Shown: positions 25,564-33,391 of the stretch, piece after piece | How the letters are laid out: each line of letters starts with the position of its first letter | How positions within the stretch are numbered: position 1 is the first letter of the stretch | DNA from: Cryobacterium sp. | Lineage (GTDB): Bacteria; Actinomycetota; Actinomycetes; Actinomycetales; Microbacteriaceae | DNA: 64,000 bases | Reading direction: 5' to 3' | NCBI RefSeq assembly: GCF_026786305.1 | Contig: NZ_JAJAYI010000037.1 | Coordinates: 1 to 64,000, forward strand | The notes under the pieces: model-generated | The model's input: only the letters and a program-made list of their open reading frames with translations | What the model was told of the DNA's origin: nothing | Databases searched by the model: none | Translations under genes and position numbers: made by a program

Positions 25564-25713
25564 AAACTCGGACGCAACCTTGTACCGGATTCCTCTGAGA
25601 ATCAAACGAATTCAAACTAGTGAATTTTGCTCACTTCGACCGATGCTATCCCAGCGCGGGGATGGAATTGTTATTCGTGCGCAACCACAGGGCATACCGT
25701 CCAGTCTGACTGT

Positions 25714-25970
25714 GTGACTTCCCTCGCCGGCTCATCCGTTCTTATCGTTGGAGCCGCTGGGGGGTTGGGCCGAGAAATTTAGCAGATTCTGAGCCAGGAA
25801 GGCGCCAAACTCACCCTGCACGCGCGCTGCGCCGAGCGCATTGCAGATCTGGGTATCGCCGGAGCCGTGGTCGCTGGTGACCTGCGTGTGCTGCCGGGCT
25901 CGTCGCTTTTGGAACTATGGCCGACGTCTCGGACGAGACGATCGACACCCTGATGGCGGTGAACGCGACC
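25714..25970 (+). pseudogene. Decayed short-chain dehydrogenase/reductase (SDR) gene
   Basis: A GTG at 25714 opens a clear SDR N-terminus: the hydrophobic first strand followed by GAAGGLG (the TGxxxGxG cofactor motif variant). A TAG at 25780-25782 interrupts the frame right after it, and in-frame homology continues through EGAKLTLHAR and VVAGDLR. Then about 30 codons are missing with a frame change, and the homology resumes from 25890 as AAGLVAFG (the NAAG motif region) and ADVSDETIDTLMAVNAT, ending near 25970. The catalytic YxxxK half is gone. The gene is therefore dead through a nonsense codon, an internal deletion and 3' truncation. Confidence 0.8.
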
Positions 25971-26013
25971 TGCCAAGAAAAGCCTTCGCCGCGTAACGAC
26001 ACGCAGCTGCGCG

Positions 26014-26059
26014 AAAAAAAACCCGTCTGACACGTAATAAGGCTTGTGCGACGGGTTTA
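26014..26059 (-). terminator. Intrinsic terminator after tRNA-Arg
   Basis: On the minus strand AAACCCGTC pairs with GACGGGTTT across a loop of about 20 bases and continues into an eight-T run (26014-26021 on the plus strand as A). It begins five bases after the tRNA-Arg 3' end. Confidence 0.85.
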
Positions 26060-26063
26060 GCTG

Positions 26064-26136
26064 TGCGCCCGAAGGGATTCGAACCCCCAACCTTCTGATC
26101 CGTAGTCAGATGCTCTATCCGTTGAGCTACGAGCGC
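26064..26136 (-). tRNA. tRNA-Arg (anticodon ACG)
   Basis: A 73-base cloverleaf: acceptor GCGCTCG pairs with CGGGCGC with discriminator A; the anticodon stem TCTGA/TCAGA encloses the loop CTACGGA, giving anticodon ACG; the T-loop is TTCGAAT. The A34 is the substrate of TadA, encoded at 22258-22734. CCA is not encoded. A terminator follows immediately. Confidence 0.97.
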
Positions 26137-26285
26137 ATGTCAATCCCGCGAACAGTAGAGCCGGAGACAACTTGAAAACTATACCAGTTATCGGGGGCTT
26201 CCCGCGCCGCGCTGCGGTGCAGCGCGCCACCGGCACCGAAATCAACCCCCTTTTTTCCCGTATCAGTGAATGGTTTACTCAGTGA

Positions 26286-27023
26286 GTGAACGAGACGAGT
26301 GGTGCCCAGCGGAAATCCTTCGACTACTCCGGCCTGCGCGCCGTCTTCATCAATTGCACCCTCAAACGCAGCCCCGAAGTCAGCAACACCCAGGGCATCG
26401 TTGACCTCAGCGCGAGGATCATGCGCGAGCAGGGCGTGCAGGTCGACCTGATTCGCGCCATCGACCATGACATCGCCACCGGCGTCTACCCCGACATGAC
26501 CGAACACGGTTGGCAAGCGGATGCCTGGCCGTCGCTGTTTACGACGGTGCAAGCCGCAGACATCCTCGTGTTGGCCGGGCCGATCTGGCTCGGCGACAAC
26601 GGCTCGGTGACCAAGCGCGTCGTGGAACGGCTGTACGCTCACTCGGGTGAATTCAATGACAAGGGCCAGTATGTTTTCTACGGCAAGGTCGGCGGCGCCA
26701 TCATCACCGGCAATGAAGATGGCGTGAAACACTGCACGTCCAACCTGCTCTACAGCCTGCAGCACATTGGCTATTCAATTCCGCCCGCCGCCGACTCCGG
26801 CTGGATCGGCGAGATCGGTCCCGGCCCCAGTTATCTCGACGAGGGATCGGGCGGACCGCAGAACGACTTCACCAACCGCAACACGACCTTCATGAGCTGG
26901 AACCTCATGCACCTCGCCTCGATCCTGAAGAAGAACGGCGGCATCCCGGCATTCGGCAACCTGCTCCGGGACTGGGACCGCGGCGAACGCTTCGGGTTTG
27001 AGCCGAACCCGGAATATCGGTAA
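26286..27023 (+). CDS. Flavodoxin-family / NADPH-dependent FMN reductase-like protein
   Basis: A 245-residue flavoprotein-fold protein. The first strand and FMN-phosphate loop read AVFINCTLKRSPEVSNT (about residues 19-35), and the second flavin-contact region is DILVLAGPIWLGDNG near residue 95. The KVGGAIITGNEDGVKH segment is also typical of the NAD(P)H-dependent oxidoreductase family. The protein probably reduces quinones or other small acceptors with a bound FMN; the substrate is not evident. GTG start at 26286. It stands alone between tRNA-Arg and a strong hairpin. Confidence 0.87.
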   Translation: MNETSGAQRKSFDYSGLRAVFINCTLKRSPEVSNTQGIVDLSARIMREQGVQVDLIRAIDHDIATGVYPDMTEHGWQADAWPSLFTTVQAADILVLAGPIWLGDNGSVTKRVVERLYAHSGEFNDKGQYVFYGKVGGAIITGNEDGVKHCTSNLLYSLQHIGYSIPPAADSGWIGEIGPGPSYLDEGSGGPQNDFTNRNTTFMSWNLMHLASILKKNGGIPAFGNLLRDWDRGERFGFEPNPEYR

Positions 27024-27141
27024 CAAACAACAGCAAGTTCGACAGATCGGGGTACTAGTGGTACTCCAAACGCTTTCGACAGAGTCTTCCTCCCTTCCAC
27101 TCGTGCCAGCGCCGAGCGTGCTCGACGTGCGCGTCACCGGT

Positions 27142-27172
27142 GGTGTGGTGCGCGGCATTCGCGCACCACACC
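27142..27172. repeat. Perfect 13-bp inverted repeat (hairpin)
   Basis: GGTGTGGTGCGCG at 27142-27154 is followed after a 5-base loop by its exact complement at 27160-27172. This would be a very stable stem about 120 bases after the flavodoxin-family gene. There is no T-run, so a Rho-assisted terminator or mRNA-stabilising hairpin is more likely than a canonical intrinsic terminator. The remainder of 27024-27313 shows no gene. Confidence 0.7.
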
Positions 27173-27313
27173 CGATCGTCGCGTGGTCGGGATGACGGCA
27201 CGCCTCACGTTAGGGCGACGTCGCCCCGCAGCCGTGCCGCGGCTGCGTCACGGGCACCCACCGTCGTCTCTGGCAACGGTTTCTGCCTCGTCTGTAGCCT
27301 CTAGCATGGGGTC

Positions 27314-27727
27314 ATGGTCATCGCCCGCTCCCGCCGTGCTGCGGGCCGTGGCAGTTACCTCGCGATCGCCGTCTTCGCGGTGCTCTACCTGGTCGGCGCC
27401 GTGTACTGGCCAAGACCGCTCTGGGTGGCCGTGCTCTACCTCGTCACCAGCCTGATGTGTTTCGCCCTCTACGGCGTCGATAAGCGCCGGGCGAGGTTCG
27501 GCGGCTGGCGGGTGTCGGAACGCATGCTGCTGTTCTGGGGCTTCATCGGCGGTTGGCCGGGCGCGATCGTGGCGCAGCAGGTTCTGCGGCACAAGACCCA
27601 GAAGAGGAGCTTTCGCGAGGCATTCTGGACCACTGTCGTCTGCAACGTCGTGTTCTTCGCCCTGCTCAGTACGCCTACATTCGACCAGCTGGTGGCCCAA
27701 ACGATCACCGACTTCAGTACTCGTTGA
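27314..27727 (+). CDS. DUF1294 domain membrane protein
   Basis: A 137-residue protein with hydrophobic segments at about 15-30, 36-53, 70-85 and 108-125 and the DUF1294 signatures YGVDKRRARFGGWRVSERMLL and GGWPGAIVAQQVLRHKTQKRSFR. The family is widespread and has no known function. In longer homologues the domain is fused to a cold-shock domain; that part is missing here, as in most actinobacterial members. Its last 14 bases overlap the convergent gene at 27714. Confidence 0.88.
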   Translation: MVIARSRRAAGRGSYLAIAVFAVLYLVGAVYWPRPLWVAVLYLVTSLMCFALYGVDKRRARFGGWRVSERMLLFWGFIGGWPGAIVAQQVLRHKTQKRSFREAFWTTVVCNVVFFALLSTPTFDQLVAQTITDFSTR

Positions 27728-28283
27728 ATTCGGGGCTGGTGGCCGCGTCGTGCTTGGACTTCAGAATAGCCAGGTTGATGAGAACGAATGCTTCCAGACG
27801 TTCGCCGCGATGTTCGGCGTAGTCGGGCTCGCGCTGGTCGACGGCCAGCTCGATGAGCTTCGAGGAGACCGCTGAGCTGACCTCCTCGCTCGCCGACTGT
27901 TGTGCACTCGCCACGATCCGCGCCACCTGCTCATCGTCATCGGCCACGGCATCGAGAGCGAGTGTCAATCGCTCGTGCACGCGAAATCTTAGGGCGAACT
28001 GCTTCAGGTCGTGTCGTTGGTCGTCGGTGAGGCTCAACCGCCACTTCATTGCCGCGAGATCCCGACCCATCCGGCTGACCCGCCGGGCATACTCTTCGTT
28101 CTGCCGAGCCAGGCGATGCAGCTCGCTGCGGGCGTTGTCGGCGTAACGCCCGGGGTCGTAGTCGAAGTGCTCGCGCAGTGCGCCCACGATAATGTCATTC
28201 TTCACGGCCATCCGCACGGCCGACAAGGCGATGAGCAGGCCTTCATCGACCGTACGCTCAAGGTCGGGCAGCTCAGCGTTCAC
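27714..28283 (-). CDS. Conserved hypothetical protein, helical
   Basis: A 189-residue soluble protein predicted to be mostly alpha-helical and highly charged, with no signal peptide or membrane segment. It starts NAELPDLERTVDEGLLIALSAVRMAVKNDIIVGALREHFDYDPGRY and ends with an acidic tail. It resembles hypothetical proteins encoded across Microbacteriaceae, but I recognise no domain. It overlaps the DUF1294 gene tail to tail by 14 bases. Codon use is like its neighbours, so it is a genuine gene. Confidence 0.72.
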   Translation of the reverse strand: MNAELPDLERTVDEGLLIALSAVRMAVKNDIIVGALREHFDYDPGRYADNARSELHRLARQNEEYARRVSRMGRDLAAMKWRLSLTDDQRHDLKQFALRFRVHERLTLALDAVADDDEQVARIVASAQQSASEEVSSAVSSKLIELAVDQREPDYAEHRGERLEAFVLINLAILKSKHDAATSPEFNEY

Positions 28284-28517
28284 GTCGGGTTCACTGACGT
28301 GCGCGTGAGCGTCAGCACGACGCCGGGACCGGTTCCAAATGATTGCGCCACCACTTCCTCGTGCAGGTGACTTCTATTTTATCGGTGAATCCGGGTGCCG
28401 CTGCGCGCGGAACAGGGTGAGAACGTCACGGCCCCCGGAGCATGCACCCGCATTACCTAAGTTCTTCGGGAGCGGGCCCGCCGGGCGACAGAGTCAGATC
28501 CGTCGCCCGACAGCAGG

Positions 28518-31046
28518 TCAGGCAATCGGCGTCGTGACGCGCTCGGGTTCGCTCACGGGCACGACGGGGTGCAACCGTTCGAGCGAAGCGCCTTCCACAT
28601 CGATGTTGGGCAGGATGCGGTCGAGCCACTTCGGCAGCCACCAGGCCGCGTCGCCCACCAGGTGCATCACGGCCGGGATGATGAGCAGCCGCACCACGAA
28701 CGCGTCGAGCAGTACCCCGATGCCCAGCCCGAAGCCGATCGACTGGATCATCACCGAGTTCGAGAAGATGAAGCCAGAGAAGACCGAGGCCATGATGAGG
28801 GCGGCGGCGATGACCACGGTACGCCCGGCGTGAACACCGCGCTGGACAGCCAAGCGGGCCGAGGCACCATGAACGTACGATTCCCGCATGCCACTGACCA
28901 GGAACAGCTGGTAGTCCATCGCCAGTCCAAACAGAACACCAACGACGAGGATGGGCAAGAAGCTCAGGATCGGCCCTGGATCGTGGATGCCGAACACCAC
29001 CCCGAGCCAGCCCCACTGGAAGACCGCCGTGATTGCCCCAAAGGACGCGAACAGAGACAGCACGAAGCCCAGCGTCGCGGTGACCGGCACCAGGATCGAA
29101 CGGAACACGAAGATCAAGATGATCACCGAGAGCCCCACGACAACGAGAAGGTACAGCGGAAGCGCTGCGGCGAGTTTTTCGCTCACATCGATGTTGCCCG
29201 ATGCGTTGCCTGCGACACCGAGGGCTGTGACACCGTCAATCTCGAGACCGCGCAGGTCCCGAACGAGCTGCTCGGTCGATTCGCTGGTCGGCCCCTCCGC
29301 GGGGATAACCTGGAACGCGAGCAGCAGGTCATCGTCGGATGCTCCGATCGGCGCGACGGCGACGACGTCGTTCTCCGCTTTTAGAGCGGCGCCGATGCGC
29401 ACCTGTTCCGCGACCAGATCGTCTGCCGTGATGGCCGTATCAAGGTCTGCGACCACGAGCAGCGGGCCGTTCACTCCGGCGCCGAACTTTTCGTCAGCGA
29501 GTTTGTTGGCCTGGTAGGCGCTTGAGTTGAGCGGTTCTGAGGAGCCGGCGGGAAGCCCGAGGCGCATCGAGAGTGCGGGGATAGCCACGATGAGCAGCAC
29601 GATGATACCGCCGACCACCGTCACGACGGCGCGCACGGTGTTCATCGGTTTGGCGGGCACCCGGGCGTGGTTGTCGGTGCTGCCGGCACGCACGCGGGCC
29701 TTCTTCGTGAGGATCCTCGTTCCGACCACGCTCAGCATCGCCGGCGTCAGGGTGATCGCGATGAGAATCGCGACGAAAACGCAGACGGCGCCCACCGTAC
29801 CCATGAGCCCGAGGAAGGGTACGCCGGTGAGGTTGAGGGCGAGCAGGGCGATGAGCACGGTGGCGCCAGCGAACACGACCGCGTTGCCGGATGTGCCGTT
29901 GGCCAGTCCGATCGACTCATGCAGTTCCAGGCCGTTGCGCAGTTGGGTTCGATGCCGGTTGAGGATAAACAGCGAGTAGTCGATCCCGACCGCGAGCCCA
30001 AGCATCACACCCAGAACCGGGGTAACGGAGAGCATCTCGACGGTTCCGGACAGTGCAAGCGAGGCGAGCACGCCGACGCCCACCCCGATCAGTGCGTTCA
30101 GCAACGGGAGCCCCGCACCGATCAGGGTGCCGAGCATGACCCACAGCACGACGGCCGCAACAATCACACCGCCGATCTCGCCCGGGCCGAGGATCTCGGG
30201 AATACTGGCGGCTATGTCGTTGGAAACCTCGGCCGTGACGCCGTCAATTCCTGCGTCGTTCAGCTCCGCGACGACGGCGTTTTTCGATTCGGCTGGCACC
30301 TGGTTGAGCGACGTGTCGAACTGGACGCTCGCGACGGCGGTCGTCTCATCGGTCGATACCTGACGGATGCCTGCAGCCAGGTCAAGCAGAGCGGCTCCCT
30401 GCTCGAGCGTGGTGCTCTGCGCCTCGAGTTCGGTGCGGCTCGCATCGAGAGTCTCCTGCTGCCCGGCAATCGCCGTTCGGCCCGCATCGATCTGGGCCTG
30501 CTGCGCATCGAGCAGCGGCGCAGCGGCGGCGAGTTGCCCCGCCGACTCCGCCTGGGTGCGGCTGGCATCGAGCTGCGCCTGACCGGCATCGGCCTGGGCC
30601 ATGGCCGCGTCAATCTGCACCTGCCCCGCCTTGATCTGGGCCGTTCCATTTGTGATTTTCTGCCGGCCGCTGATGACCTGCCCCGCCTGATCATCGATCT
30701 GGGACTGGGTGTCAAAGGGGTTCGTCGCCGATTTCACATTGTTGCGATCCACCGTACTCCGGAGCAGGTCTCCGATGGCGGTTTTTTGCGCCGCCGTGAA
30801 CGTGGAGTCGTCAGTGGTGGTGAACACGACAGTGCCCCGCCCACCGCTGGCTGACGGAAATTTCGCGGCGAGCTCGTCGCTGACCTTCTGGGTGGCGGTG
30901 CCGGGGATACTGACGGCCGAGGTGAGCGTTCCGCCGAAGAGTGCGAACGCACCGCCGGCGAGAACGAGAATGGCCGTCCACGCGACGATGACCAGCCACG
31001 CTCGGCGCGCGGAGAACCTACCGAGTCGGTAGAGGAGGGATGCCAT
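28518..31046 (-). CDS. MMPL family (RND-type) transporter
   Basis: An 842-residue RND-superfamily membrane protein. Each half has a transmembrane helix, a large external domain and a bundle of five or six helices. Signature segments are VMLGLAVGIDYSLFILNRHR in the first half and LFGLAMDYQLFLVSGMRE in the second, each carrying the intramembrane Asp-Tyr of MMPL proton relay. The first external domain includes an Ala/Gln/Asp-rich heptad stretch (about 135-245) likely to form a coiled coil. It probably exports a lipid, drug or signalling compound. The ATG at 31046 is chosen; the longer frame overlaps the TetR gene. It lies 5 bases after that gene and is probably its target. Confidence 0.92.
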   Translation of the reverse strand: MASLLYRLGRFSARRAWLVIVAWTAILVLAGGAFALFGGTLTSAVSIPGTATQKVSDELAAKFPSASGGRGTVVFTTTDDSTFTAAQKTAIGDLLRSTVDRNNVKSATNPFDTQSQIDDQAGQVISGRQKITNGTAQIKAGQVQIDAAMAQADAGQAQLDASRTQAESAGQLAAAAPLLDAQQAQIDAGRTAIAGQQETLDASRTELEAQSTTLEQGAALLDLAAGIRQVSTDETTAVASVQFDTSLNQVPAESKNAVVAELNDAGIDGVTAEVSNDIAASIPEILGPGEIGGVIVAAVVLWVMLGTLIGAGLPLLNALIGVGVGVLASLALSGTVEMLSVTPVLGVMLGLAVGIDYSLFILNRHRTQLRNGLELHESIGLANGTSGNAVVFAGATVLIALLALNLTGVPFLGLMGTVGAVCVFVAILIAITLTPAMLSVVGTRILTKKARVRAGSTDNHARVPAKPMNTVRAVVTVVGGIIVLLIVAIPALSMRLGLPAGSSEPLNSSAYQANKLADEKFGAGVNGPLLVVADLDTAITADDLVAEQVRIGAALKAENDVVAVAPIGASDDDLLLAFQVIPAEGPTSESTEQLVRDLRGLEIDGVTALGVAGNASGNIDVSEKLAAALPLYLLVVVGLSVIILIFVFRSILVPVTATLGFVLSLFASFGAITAVFQWGWLGVVFGIHDPGPILSFLPILVVGVLFGLAMDYQLFLVSGMRESYVHGASARLAVQRGVHAGRTVVIAAALIMASVFSGFIFSNSVMIQSIGFGLGIGVLLDAFVVRLLIIPAVMHLVGDAAWWLPKWLDRILPNIDVEGASLERLHPVVPVSEPERVTTPIA

Positions 31047-31051
31047 ATTGA

Positions 31052-31711
31052 TCAGGTTCTTTCTTGATGATCGGGAGTTTCGTAACCAGTGCAGAGGGTG
31101 GAGATGAGACGGTCGAGCAGCTCGTCCCACACGGTGCGCGAGGATGAGTCGAGCGCCCCGGCCGTGCGGGCTAACCAATGGCCAGACACCACGGCGATGC
31201 CGTTCATCACGGAGCTGACGAGGACCGCCACTTCGAATTCATCGATCGCGTTCGTTCGTTCGGCGATCTCGATTGAGAGCTGCTCGGTGGTGCGGGTGAA
31301 GACGTCGCCGATGCCGTGCTGGGAACGACCCGTCTCACCCTCCGCGGTGAGCACGCCGGCAAGGTAGGCGACCACGGGTGGCAGATCGACGTGACGAAGC
31401 GCCGAGGTGATCTCCTCAAACAGGCTTTCTCGAGTACCGTCTCCTGCGGGAGTCGACGCCGTCGCCGCACGGAACTCGTCGACGGTTGCGCTCAGCAGCC
31501 GGGTGCAGGTCGTCATGATCACGTCCTCGAGCGATGAAAAGTGGTTGAACACGGTTCGACGGGAGACGTCGGCACGCTCAGCGAGTTCGTCGACACTGAA
31601 ATGCGGTTTACCCCGCTCCCGGATCAGGGAGTCGGCGGCATCCAGAATGGCCTGACGGTACCGTGCTTTGAGCTCGGCACGGCGATCGGGGGCGATGTTG
31701 AGGGAAGACAC
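31052..31711 (-). CDS. TetR/AcrR family transcriptional repressor of the MMPL transporter
   Basis: A 219-residue regulator. The N-terminal helix-turn-helix (about residues 16-62) reads ILDAADSLIRERG then FSVDELAERADVSRRTVFNHFSSLEDVI, the standard TetR pattern; the rest is a helical ligand/dimer domain. GTG start at 31711. It is co-transcribed with the MMPL gene 5 bases downstream and probably represses its own operon until it binds a ligand. Paired GCACTT-containing sites lie immediately upstream. Confidence 0.92.
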   Translation of the reverse strand: MSSLNIAPDRRAELKARYRQAILDAADSLIRERGKPHFSVDELAERADVSRRTVFNHFSSLEDVIMTTCTRLLSATVDEFRAATASTPAGDGTRESLFEEITSALRHVDLPPVVAYLAGVLTAEGETGRSQHGIGDVFTRTTEQLSIEIAERTNAIDEFEVAVLVSSVMNGIAVVSGHWLARTAGALDSSSRTVWDELLDRLISTLCTGYETPDHQERT

Positions 31712-31718
31712 TTGCTTA

Positions 31719-31747
31719 CACTAAGTGCAACGACGCACAAAGTGCAA
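31719..31747 (-). promoter_or_regulatory. Candidate TetR operator with promoter
   Basis: Two direct copies of a 12-base element, CACWAAGTGCAA on the plus strand (31719-31730 and 31736-31747), 17 bases apart. On the minus strand the distal copy supplies a TTGCAC -35 and the proximal copy overlaps the -10 region (TAGTGT), so a bound repressor would block RNA polymerase. The predicted start falls close to the TetR GTG, giving a very short or absent leader. Inferred from pattern. Confidence 0.55.
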
Positions 31748-32204
31748 GATGCGGCGGCGCACGATGCTGCGGTGCCAGATTTCGACCTCTACGCCGGTAC
31801 ACAGAACGGGCGGCCGTTTTTCGAGGACAGGTCGAGACAGGCGGTCACTCTCGGCCGCGCGCCAAAGGGTAGCTGACAACCCCAGTGATGTTCCTGCTTC
31901 ATACAGGGTTTCAGGGCTCAATCTGGGTCTTTCTCAAATAGGTATATTTTGCCGTGCTCGGCCCACGACAGAGAAGGTATTGCGCTCTTCACTGTGAAGC
32001 CACTGGAGAACTTCGTGAAACCACTGGAGAACTTCGTGAAGCCACTGGAGAACTTCGTGATTGCTGGCTTAATCAATCAAGGGCAAAATGATGGCCAAAC
32101 GGGGGGGATTCTCCACCACCGCCAGCGCCGACCGACTACTGGGCGCGGGGCAGCGGGAGCCGTTCCTGGCCCCGGTTTTCGCGACGATGAACCCCGGCAG
32201 GCGA
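31748..32204. other. Intergenic region with no convincing gene
   Basis: About 460 bases between the TetR and LacI genes. Open frames exist on both strands but none has a ribosome site, a recognisable motif or the codon pattern of its neighbours. It contains the triple 21-bp repeat described separately. Confidence 0.55.
31994..32056 (+). repeat. 21-bp tandem repeat, 3 copies
   Basis: Three head-to-tail units beginning GTGAARCCACTGG (31994-32014, 32015-32035, 32036-32056). Units 1 and 3 are identical and unit 2 differs at one base. Each junction forms a CTTCGTGAA-type palindrome. Translated, a unit would read VKPLENF, but no supporting start signal exists. Confidence 0.9.
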
Positions 32205-33227
32205 TCAGGCGGAATCGCGCCAGACGATGGGGGTCTCCAGCAGGATGCCGTCGGCCGGCTGCTCCTCGCCGCGCAGCTGGCCGAGCACGCACTCGGCAGC
32301 CGCGGCCCCGAGTCCGAAGGCCGGTTGGTGCACGGTGGACAGCTGCGGCTGGGTGCGGAGCGCCCAGGTGCTGTCATCGAACCCGACGATCCCCACGTCA
32401 CCCGGCACGCTGCGCCCGGCATCGCGGAGCGCCTCGAGCGCGCCGGCGGCAACGGCGTCAGAGGCCGCGAAGACCCCGTCGATGTCAGGGTCGACAGCCA
32501 GCAGGGCGCGCATTCCGTCTGCGCCGTCCGAGAAGGTGTAGAGCGCCACGCGCGCCACGCGGGCCGGGTCGAAGCGGGAACCGAGGGCATCTGTGAAACC
32601 GGCCAGGCGATCGGCGCCGGAGTCCCGGTCCAGCGCGGCGGCGATCATACCGATCCGCCGGCGCCCCGTGCCGATGAGGCGTTCGGTGATCGCGCGCGCC
32701 GAGCGGCGGTTGTCGATTCCCACAAAGGGGAGCTGGCGCAGGTCGGGCGGATGCCCGACGAAGGCAGCGGGCATCGCCAGTTTCTCCACGACGCGGGTCA
32801 TCGGATCCTCGTAGCGCGCCGAGACCATGATGACCCCGTCGACGAATCCGCCGCTCAGATAGCGGGCGACCCGGTCGGTATCACGTTGGGAATCGATCAC
32901 GAGACTGACCATCTGATAGTCGGCGCGGGAGAGCACGGAGTTGGCGCCGAGCAGGATGCCGCCGATGTTGGGATCATCCAGGAATAGGGAGTGCGGTTCG
33001 TGCACGATGAACCCGATCGCCTGCGAGCGCTGCATGACCAGACTGCGGGCGGCGTTGTTCGGCACGTAGCCGACCTTCTCGATCGCCGCCTCAATTGCCG
33101 TGCGGGCCTGTTCGGAGACGTAGGGCTCGTTGTTGACCACCCGACTCACCGTGCCGCGGGACACACCGGCTTCCACGGCGACATCGTTGATGGTCGCACG
33201 CTTGCGTCGAGTCGGAACGGTCACCAT
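32205..33227 (-). CDS. LacI family repressor of the galactoside locus
   Basis: A 340-residue LacI-type regulator. The DNA-binding headpiece is RATINDVAVEAGVSRGTVSRVVNNEPYVS (about 10-38), with the hinge helix at AARSLVMQRS; the remainder is a periplasmic-binding-protein-like sugar domain (IGFIVHE..., GVIMVSARYED, GVFAASDAVAAGALEALRDAG). The ATG at 33227 is chosen because upstream in-frame sequence to 33350 crosses the promoter and operators of the divergent beta-galactosidase. It probably represses the GH42-ABC-GH36 operon and itself, released by a galactoside-derived sugar. Confidence 0.93.
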   Translation of the reverse strand: MVTVPTRRKRATINDVAVEAGVSRGTVSRVVNNEPYVSEQARTAIEAAIEKVGYVPNNAARSLVMQRSQAIGFIVHEPHSLFLDDPNIGGILLGANSVLSRADYQMVSLVIDSQRDTDRVARYLSGGFVDGVIMVSARYEDPMTRVVEKLAMPAAFVGHPPDLRQLPFVGIDNRRSARAITERLIGTGRRRIGMIAAALDRDSGADRLAGFTDALGSRFDPARVARVALYTFSDGADGMRALLAVDPDIDGVFAASDAVAAGALEALRDAGRSVPGDVGIVGFDDSTWALRTQPQLSTVHQPAFGLGAAAAECVLGQLRGEEQPADGILLETPIVWRDSA

Positions 33228-33262
33228 TTGATAACTGTAGCCCCCGGTTTCGCCGATTCCGC

Positions 33263-33352
33263 TTGACACGGGCGCGAGCCAATACCTACTCTGTGTACGT
33301 TCACAGAATCTCAACGCGAAGTTGTCACTTCCCACCCTGTGCTCGTTCACAG
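33263..33352 (+). promoter_or_regulatory. Promoter and two LacI-type operators of the galactoside operon
   Basis: TTGACA (33263-33268) and TACTCT (33287-33292) with an 18-base spacer. Two near-palindromic 16-mers follow: CTGTGTACGTTCACAG (33291-33306), overlapping the -10, and CTGTGCTCGTTCACAG (33337-33352), 46 bases further. The shared consensus CTGTGNNCGTTCACAG has the central CG typical of LacI-family sites. The spacing would allow looping by a tetramer or binding of two dimers. Confidence 0.7.
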
Positions 33353-33391
33353 AGCAACGTCGAGAGAAACGAAAGCACGGTCAGGGAGCAC

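Noticed and set aside
31994-32056. CRISPR-like repeat
   Set aside because: The three units are contiguous with no spacers, and no cas gene is in the window.
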